Shown in pieces: positions 59,047-64,000 of a DNA stretch of 64,000 bases. The position numbers and the translations under genes were made by a program. The notes beneath the pieces were generated by a model. That model was given only the letters and a program-made list of their open reading frames with translations. It was not told the origin of the DNA and made no database searches. Source of the stretch: Geodermatophilus telluris (GTDB taxonomy: Bacteria > Actinomycetota > Actinomycetes > Mycobacteriales > Geodermatophilaceae); the NCBI RefSeq assembly GCF_900102745.1, contig NZ_FMZF01000002.1, forward strand, positions 992,001 through 1,056,000, read 5' to 3'. Within the stretch, counting starts at the first letter, position 1. The number at the start of each line of letters is the position of its first letter.

Positions 59047-59601
59047 GTGACGGTGACCGCGGCAGAGCTGATCGTGCTGGTCGACGACGACGGGACGGCG
59101 ATCGGCACCCTCCCCAAGCCGCTGGTGCACCACGGCGAGACCCCGCTGCACCGCGCCTTCTCCGCCTACCTGTTCGCCGACGACGGCCGGCTGCTGGTCA
59201 CCCGCCGCGCCGCGGACAAGCAGACCTTCCCCGGCATGTGGACCAACACCGTCTGCGGGCACCCCGGCCCCGGCGAGGACGACGCGGACGCGATCGCCCG
59301 CCGCGCCTCCTTCGAGCTCGGCGTCGAGGTGGCCGACCTGCGCCCGGCGCTGCCCGGCTACCGCTACCGCGCCGAGTTCCGCGGCGTCGTGGAGAACGAG
59401 GTCTGCCCGGTCTACCTGGGTCGCTTCGCCGGCACGCCGGGCCCCGACCCGAGCGAGGTCGGCGAGTGGGAGCTGCTGGAGTGGGCCGCGTTCCGCCGTC
59501 GCCAGGAGGACGAGGAGCGCGACGCCTGGTCGCCCTGGTGTCGCGAGCAGGCGCGCCTCATCGAGCAGGCCGGCCTCGTCCCGCCGTCCCCGGGCCGGTA
59601 G
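59047..59601 (+). CDS. idi: Isopentenyl-diphosphate delta-isomerase, type 1
   Basis: 184 residues, Nudix-fold enzyme interconverting IPP and DMAPP for isoprenoids and carotenoids. The catalytic cysteine is Cys70 (TNTVCGHPG) and the glutamates are near 116-118 (VVENEVCPVY). Metal histidines lie in LVHHGETPLHRAFS. GTG at 59047 with GGGGAGGA about 10 nt upstream. Confidence 0.93.
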   Translation: MTVTAAELIVLVDDDGTAIGTLPKPLVHHGETPLHRAFSAYLFADDGRLLVTRRAADKQTFPGMWTNTVCGHPGPGEDDADAIARRASFELGVEVADLRPALPGYRYRAEFRGVVENEVCPVYLGRFAGTPGPDPSEVGEWELLEWAAFRRRQEDEERDAWSPWCREQARLIEQAGLVPPSPGR

Positions 59602-59692
59602 CGCGACGGAGGCGGTAGCCGGGAGGACACGCAGCGTGCTGGGCGCGCGCCCCACGTGGTGTCGCTGCCCGGGACCCGCCGAGGGCGCGTCC

Positions 59693-59698
59693 TAGCTT
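59693..59698 (+). promoter_or_regulatory. Leaderless -10 box of the deacetylase gene
   Basis: TAGCTT, 7 nt, then GTG. Confidence 0.68.
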
Positions 59699-59705
59699 CG
59701 CCGGC

Positions 59706-60491
59706 GTGGACCGCCGGCGCTTCCTCCTCCTGCTCGCCGCCGGCCTGACGGGCGCCGCGGTGGGGCGCGGCGCGGGCGAGCTCGGCGGCCCGGACACCGC
59801 CCTGGCGGCGGTCGAGCCGGTGCCGGCCGAGCCGGTGCGCACCGGGCCACCCGGCGTGGTCGCCGTCCCCGCGCCCGCCGGCGTCGTCGACACGCTGCCC
59901 GGGCCGGCCGCCACCCTGGCGCTGACCATCGACGACGGGGTCGACGGCGAGGTCGTCGCGGCCCTCGTCACCCTCGCCGAGGAGACCGGCACCCGGCTGA
60001 CCTTCTTCCCCAACGGCCGGTACTCCTCGTGGGAGGAGAACGCGCGGCGGCTGCGGCCGCTGATCGAGTCGGGGCAGGTCGCCGTCGGCAACCACACGTG
60101 GTCGCACCCCGACCTGGTCACCGTGCCCGACGACGTCGTCGCCGACGAGCTGGTCCGCAACCGCGACTTCATGCGCCGCACGCTGGGTGTGGAGTCGACG
60201 CCGTTCTGGCGGCCGCCGTTCGGCTCGCACGACGAGCGCACCGACCGGATCGCCGCCGACGTCGGCCACCCCACCACCGTGCTGTGGAACGGCACCTTCG
60301 ACGACGGCCGGGTGGTCAGCGCGGCCGACCTGGTGGCGGCCGCGCAGCGGTGGTTCGCGGCGCAGGCCATCGTCGTCGGGCACGCCAACCAGCCGCCGCT
60401 GGCGACCGTCCTCGACCAGCTCGTCGCGCTCGTCGAGACCCGGCAGCTGCAGACGGTCACCCTCGCCGACGTCTGGTCCTCCCCGGCCTGA
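59706..60491 (+). CDS. Exported polysaccharide deacetylase (NodB family)
   Basis: 261 residues. The N-terminus MDRRRFLLLLAAGLTGAAVG is a Tat-like signal. NodB motifs: TIDDG (catalytic and metal aspartates, motif 1), NHTWSHPDL (motif 2), RPPFGSHD (motif 3) and IVVGHAN (motif 5). It probably removes acetyl groups from peptidoglycan or an exopolysaccharide outside the cell. GTG start fixed by the TAGCTT box. Confidence 0.87.
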   Translation: MDRRRFLLLLAAGLTGAAVGRGAGELGGPDTALAAVEPVPAEPVRTGPPGVVAVPAPAGVVDTLPGPAATLALTIDDGVDGEVVAALVTLAEETGTRLTFFPNGRYSSWEENARRLRPLIESGQVAVGNHTWSHPDLVTVPDDVVADELVRNRDFMRRTLGVESTPFWRPPFGSHDERTDRIAADVGHPTTVLWNGTFDDGRVVSAADLVAAAQRWFAAQAIVVGHANQPPLATVLDQLVALVETRQLQTVTLADVWSSPA

Positions 60492-60604
60492 GCGGCTCCG
60501 GTCGCGGGGACGGCTCCCGACCTGCGGGCGCGCGCGGTCTCGGCGAAGGTGGGGGCACGGAACGTGATCACGGCCCGGGGACGGGCCGGCGGACGGAGGT
60601 ACGG

Positions 60605-61378
60605 GTGGCAGGGGAGCTCAAGGGCCGCGTGGCGCTGGTCACCGGCGGGGCCAGCGGGCTGGGCCGGGCGACGTGCGTGTCACTGGCCGAGGCGGGCGCG
60701 CACGTCGTGGTCGCCGACATCGACGCCGACGGCAGCGCGCGGACCCGCGACCTGGTCGCCGAGGCGGGCGGCAGCGCCGACGTCGTCGCCCTGGACGTCA
60801 CCGACGACGCGAGCCGGCGGGCGGTGGTCGCGCAGCTGTTCGAGCAGCACGGCGACGCCTTCGACGTGCTGGTCAACGTGGCCGGCATCGACCGGCCGGG
60901 CTACGTCACCGACATCGACCTGGAGGACTACCGCCGGGTCATGGCGGTGAACTGCGAGGGCCCCGTCTTCCTGACCAGCGAGTTCATGAAGCGGGTGCAG
61001 CACCTGCCCGAGGGCCGCAGCGCCGACGTCGTGCACATCGTGTCGCTGTCGGCGATCACCTCCGGCAGCGGCGCGATCGCCTACAACGGCTCCAAGGCCG
61101 GCTTCCTCAACGCCACCCGCTGCATCCAGCGCGAGCTGCGGGAGAAGGCCGTGACGGCCGACGACGGCACCGAGCGGCCCTTCCCGGCACGGGTCATGAG
61201 CGTCATCCCGGCGGCCATGGACACCCCGATGATGGAGCAGTGGGGCATCCCCGGGCACCTCATGATGCCGCCGTCGGCCGTGGCCGACGCGGTGCGCACG
61301 CTGATCACGATGCACCCGGCGGCGTACGTGCCGGAGATGCAGATCGTGCCGCGCCTCGAGCCCAACTTCCCGCGGTGA
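60605..61378 (+). CDS. Short-chain dehydrogenase/reductase
   Basis: 257 residues, classical SDR. Cofactor motif VTGGASGLGRATCVSLAEAG, VVADID, NVAGIDRPG (NAG-like), catalytic serine in IVSLSAITSGSGAI and YNGSK (Tyr-x3-Lys). Asp after the second strand suggests NAD rather than NADP. Substrate unknown. GTG start with GGAGGT 5 nt upstream. A small acidic gene is coupled to its stop. Confidence 0.88.
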   Translation: MAGELKGRVALVTGGASGLGRATCVSLAEAGAHVVVADIDADGSARTRDLVAEAGGSADVVALDVTDDASRRAVVAQLFEQHGDAFDVLVNVAGIDRPGYVTDIDLEDYRRVMAVNCEGPVFLTSEFMKRVQHLPEGRSADVVHIVSLSAITSGSGAIAYNGSKAGFLNATRCIQRELREKAVTADDGTERPFPARVMSVIPAAMDTPMMEQWGIPGHLMMPPSAVADAVRTLITMHPAAYVPEMQIVPRLEPNFPR

Positions 61379-61626
61379 CCGGGCCCGAGCTGCCCGACAG
61401 CGGCATGGCCTCCGGCTCCGACGCCGGCGAGCCGGGGGACCACCTCGGCGACGGCGACCTGCGCCCCGACGAGGAGCGCCTGCTCGGCGAGCTCACCCGC
61501 GGTGCGGGCGGCGCGCCCGAGGCCGGCGACGCGGAGCTGCGGGCCGCCGAGGACGAGGCGCCGCTGCCGGCCGACGGCGGATCCCAGGACGACGGCCTGG
61601 ACGCGGAGTTCAGCGACCCCGCCTAG
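61375..61626 (+). CDS. Small acidic protein
   Basis: 83 residues, strongly acidic (Asp, Glu), glycine-rich, no hydrophobic core and no family. The GTG overlaps the SDR stop by 4 nt. Probably disordered. Coupling to the SDR is the main argument that it is a gene; it could also be a chance frame in high-GC DNA. Confidence 0.5.
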   Translation: MTGPELPDSGMASGSDAGEPGDHLGDGDLRPDEERLLGELTRGAGGAPEAGDAELRAAEDEAPLPADGGSQDDGLDAEFSDPA

Positions 61627-61630
61627 CACC

Positions 61631-61682
61631 CCCGGTGCACGTCCGCGGACGTGCACCGGGCGACTCCGCGGAGGTGCACCGG
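61631..61682. terminator. TCCGCGGA hairpin, copy 2
   Basis: Two alternative folds: a perfect 30-bp palindrome at 61631-61660, or 18-nt arms 61632-61649 and 61665-61682 with one mismatch and a 15-nt loop. It separates two convergent genes and ends directly before the phytochrome stop codon. Same core as 45725-45774. Confidence 0.75.
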
Positions 61683-64000
61683 TCAGGGGCGCAGGCGGAC
61701 GGCGACCAGCGCGACGTCGTCCTCGGCGCCGTCGGGCACCAGCCGGGCCAGCAGCGCGTCGCAGGCCTGCTCGACCGGCCGGTCCCGCAGCTCCACCAGC
61801 GCCCGCCCGAGCAGGCCGACGCCGTCGTCGAAGCCGGTGTCGCGGCGCTCGACCAGGCCGTCGGTGTAGAGCAGCACCGTCGAGCCGGGCTCCAGGTGCA
61901 CCACCTGGTCGGTGCGCACCGCGTGTGGGTCGACGCCCAGCAGCAGCCCCGGCCGCGGGGCGGTGAGCGCCTCCGCCGCGCCGTGGGGGCCGGCGACCAG
62001 CGGCGGCAGGTGCCCGGCGCTGGCCCACCGCAGCCGGGCGGTGCCGCCGGGACCGGGCTCGAGGCGGCCGACGAGCACGGTGGCCATGGCGCCCAGCCCC
62101 AGCCCCTCGATGGCGGCGTCCAGGCGGGCCAGCACGGTCGCCGGGCTCCCGGCGCGGTCGTAGGCGATGCCGCGCAGCAGCCCGCGCAGCTGCGCCATGC
62201 AGGCGGCCGCCGCGGTGTCGTGGCCGACGACGTCGCCGATGACCAGCATCGTGGCGCCGTCGGGCTGGACGAAGACGTCGTACCAGTCGCCGCCCACCTG
62301 GGCCTCGCGGGTGGCCGGCACGTAGCGCACGCCGACCTCGAGGTGGTCGGCCGGCGGCGGCTCGGACAGCAGGCTGCGCTGCAGCGTCTCGGCGGCCCGC
62401 ACGATGCTGCGCGAGCGGGCGTAGAGCGCCTCGACGAGGTGGTTGCGCAGCTGCGCGACCTCGACCTGCTCCTGCGCCGTCCACGGCTGCGAGCGCTCCC
62501 GGACGGTCTCCCGCCAGCGGTCGAAGCTCTTGCGGGGGCTCAGCCGGACCGAGTCGCCCTCCCGTTCGGCGATGGCCTTGTTGTGCGGGTCGCCGCCCCA
62601 GTCCACCGAGTGCACGGCCTCCCGGCGGTGCCAGAGCACGTACTGCCCCTCGGCCAGGGGGAGCACCAGCACGCCGCAGGCGACGTCGGCCGGCACGCCC
62701 AGCTCCGGGGCGTCGCGCGGCAGCGAGTCGGTGGCGACGACGTCCTCGCCCCGCGCCGCGGCCCAGGCCACCACCCGCTCGACCAGCGCCGGGTCCAGCC
62801 GCTCCCCGCGGGTGCCGCCGTCGCCCTGCAGGCAGAGGGTGACGCCGTCGGCGGGCAGCACGTCGAGCAGGTTCGGGCTGCCGAGCAGGGTCTCGGCCAG
62901 CGGGCGGTCCTCGTCGAGGGTGGCGGCGGTCAGCCAGGCCAGGGTGGAGCGCACCTGCAGGGCGCGGTGCACCTCGTCCTCCGCCGTGCGGTCGACCAGG
63001 CGCAGCGACAGCGTGGAGCCGAGGAACTCCGCGGCGGCCCGCGTGGCGTACGGCGGCTGGTGGGGGCCGGCGTAGTGGTGGCAGGCGATGAGGCCCCACA
63101 GCCGGTCGCCCTGCAGCAGCGAGATCGACATCGACGCGCGCACGCCCATGTTGTGCAGGTACTCGACGTGCACCGGCGAGACGCTGCGCAGGGTGGAGTA
63201 GGTGAGGTCCAGCGGGGCGCCGGTGACCGGGTGGGCCGTGGGCCGGATGGGGCTCGGGACGTAGCCGACGTCGGAGATGAGCCGGATCCAGTTCTTCTCG
63301 TACAGCGCCCGCGCCTGCGCCGGGATGTCCGAGGCCGGGTAGTGCAGGCCGAGGAAGGGGTTGAGGCCCGCGACCTTGGCCTCGGCGACGACCTCGCCGT
63401 TGTAGTCGGCGTCGTAGCGGTAGACCATCACGCGGTCGAAGCCGGTGAGGTCGCGCACCGCCCGGGCGGTGGTGTCGAAGAGCTCCTGCAGGCTCGAGGC
63501 GCGGTTGAGCGCGCCCACCGTCCCGCGCACCGCCTGGTAGGTGTTCGGGAAGGAGAACGGCCGCGGGCCGAGGGCGGGCTCGAGCTCCACCACGAGGTTG
63601 GTCTGCGGCGGGTCGCCGTCGGTGGGCTGGTCGTGCTCGTCGCGGGCGCCGCCGAGCACCGCGCGGTGCAGGATCGCGTCCACCGGCACCGGGTCCCCGC
63701 CGACGTCGAGGGTCAGCTCCACCGGGTTGCGCTCGCGCAGGTCGCCGAAGGCGCTCGCGGAGCGCACGACGGCCCCGGCCTGCGCCACGCCGACCACCTC
63801 GGACAGCGGCCGGCCCAGCGCGTCGGACCAGGCGACACCGGTGAGCCCGGCCAGGTTCTCCGACGCCTGGACGACGACCAGGTCGGGCTCGCTCACGGAC
63901 AGCAGCACCCCGCGCGGCTGGATGCTGCCGGGGACGTGGATCGGCTCGCGGGCGCAGTTGTCGAGGTCGACCGGGGTGTCGGGCGCGAGCCAGGCGACGT
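61683..64000 (-). CDS. Bacteriophytochrome fused to a PP2C/SpoIIE phosphatase (5' end outside window)
   Basis: At least 772 residues; the start lies beyond the right edge. The first visible residues include DLDNCAREPIHVPGSIQPRG, the PAS segment with the biliverdin-binding cysteine. The GAF domain follows (HYPASDIPAQAR, then SISLLQGDRLWGLIACHHYA), then a PHY domain (LSPRKSFDRWRETVRERSQP). The C-terminal PP2C/SpoIIE phosphatase has VGGDWYDVFVQPDG, VIGDVVGHD, WASAGHLPPLV, LLYTDGLVERRD and DDVALVAV with the metal aspartates. It should sense red/far-red light and dephosphorylate an anti-sigma antagonist. There is no kinase domain. The canonical IQPHG reads IQPRG. Confidence 0.92.
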   Translation of the reverse strand, partial: VAWLAPDTPVDLDNCAREPIHVPGSIQPRGVLLSVSEPDLVVVQASENLAGLTGVAWSDALGRPLSEVVGVAQAGAVVRSASAFGDLRERNPVELTLDVGGDPVPVDAILHRAVLGGARDEHDQPTDGDPPQTNLVVELEPALGPRPFSFPNTYQAVRGTVGALNRASSLQELFDTTARAVRDLTGFDRVMVYRYDADYNGEVVAEAKVAGLNPFLGLHYPASDIPAQARALYEKNWIRLISDVGYVPSPIRPTAHPVTGAPLDLTYSTLRSVSPVHVEYLHNMGVRASMSISLLQGDRLWGLIACHHYAGPHQPPYATRAAAEFLGSTLSLRLVDRTAEDEVHRALQVRSTLAWLTAATLDEDRPLAETLLGSPNLLDVLPADGVTLCLQGDGGTRGERLDPALVERVVAWAAARGEDVVATDSLPRDAPELGVPADVACGVLVLPLAEGQYVLWHRREAVHSVDWGGDPHNKAIAEREGDSVRLSPRKSFDRWRETVRERSQPWTAQEQVEVAQLRNHLVEALYARSRSIVRAAETLQRSLLSEPPPADHLEVGVRYVPATREAQVGGDWYDVFVQPDGATMLVIGDVVGHDTAAAACMAQLRGLLRGIAYDRAGSPATVLARLDAAIEGLGLGAMATVLVGRLEPGPGGTARLRWASAGHLPPLVAGPHGAAEALTAPRPGLLLGVDPHAVRTDQVVHLEPGSTVLLYTDGLVERRDTGFDDGVGLLGRALVELRDRPVEQACDALLARLVPDGAEDDVALVAVRLRP

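Overview
The window is a chromosomal segment of a very high-GC actinobacterium. Three things point to the Geodermatophilaceae (Blastococcus, Geodermatophilus, Modestobacter type): almost every wobble position is G or C with frequent GTG starts, there is a phytochrome-PP2C fusion, and there is a DUF222/HNH gene. The genus is an inference. There is no sign of phage, insertion sequence, CRISPR or plasmid functions. Coding density is high and only a few gaps exceed 150 bp.

Region 1 (1-12.3 kb) is housekeeping and follows the order known from Mycobacterium tuberculosis Rv1330c-Rv1341: pncB (with pncA behind it), clpS, a DUF2017 gene, mec, cysO, cysM, a metallo-beta-lactamase phosphodiesterase-like gene, then rph and rdgB. 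The rhomboid and murI genes usually found after cysM are absent. Six unrelated genes (stand-alone LigD-type polymerase, DUF4262, gnd, a TetR/QsdR-type regulator, bcp, yjbQ) sit between the metallo-beta-lactamase gene and rph. CysO is encoded already ending in Gly-Gly-Cys.

Region 2 (12.3-31.5 kb) is a mixed accessory and signalling block. It holds a glycosyltransferase with an N-terminal MshEN-like (candidate c-di-GMP-binding) domain, an HPP-CBS membrane protein, a tRNA-Leu(UAG), a degenerate EAL protein, a STAS protein, an acyl-CoA dehydrogenase with a thioesterase, a DUF222/HNH protein, two MFS transporters, an ArsR-type regulator with clear operator half-sites, and several regulators and small proteins.

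Region 3 (31.5-58 kb) is a catabolic region for aromatic amines and acids. One arm is phenylacetyl-CoA: paaABCDE plus a FlK-like thioesterase, with divergent paaK-paaR and a PaaR-type operator between them. A copper amine oxidase (matching Arthrobacter phenylethylamine oxidase residue for residue at the active site) and its permease can feed that arm through phenylacetaldehyde and phenylacetate. The second arm is homogentisate: a flavin amine oxidase with its own APC permease, a flavin hydroxylase, hmgA, fahA, an aldehyde dehydrogenase, a degenerate metallo-beta-lactamase protein and an unknown 286-residue protein translationally coupled between hmgA and fahA. No recognisable maleylacetoacetate isomerase is present. 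PaaR, two IclR regulators and a second TetR regulator are interspersed.

Region 4 (58-64 kb) has an alpha/beta hydrolase, isopentenyl diphosphate isomerase, an exported polysaccharide deacetylase, an SDR oxidoreductase, a small acidic protein, and a bacteriophytochrome fused to a PP2C/SpoIIE phosphatase that runs off the right edge.

Two structural themes recur. Many starts have a TANNNT box 6-8 nt upstream, the signature of leaderless transcripts. Gene ends carry strong palindromes, including a 66-bp hairpin element present twice with a compensatory stem change and a second hairpin family built on TCCGCGGA, also present twice.
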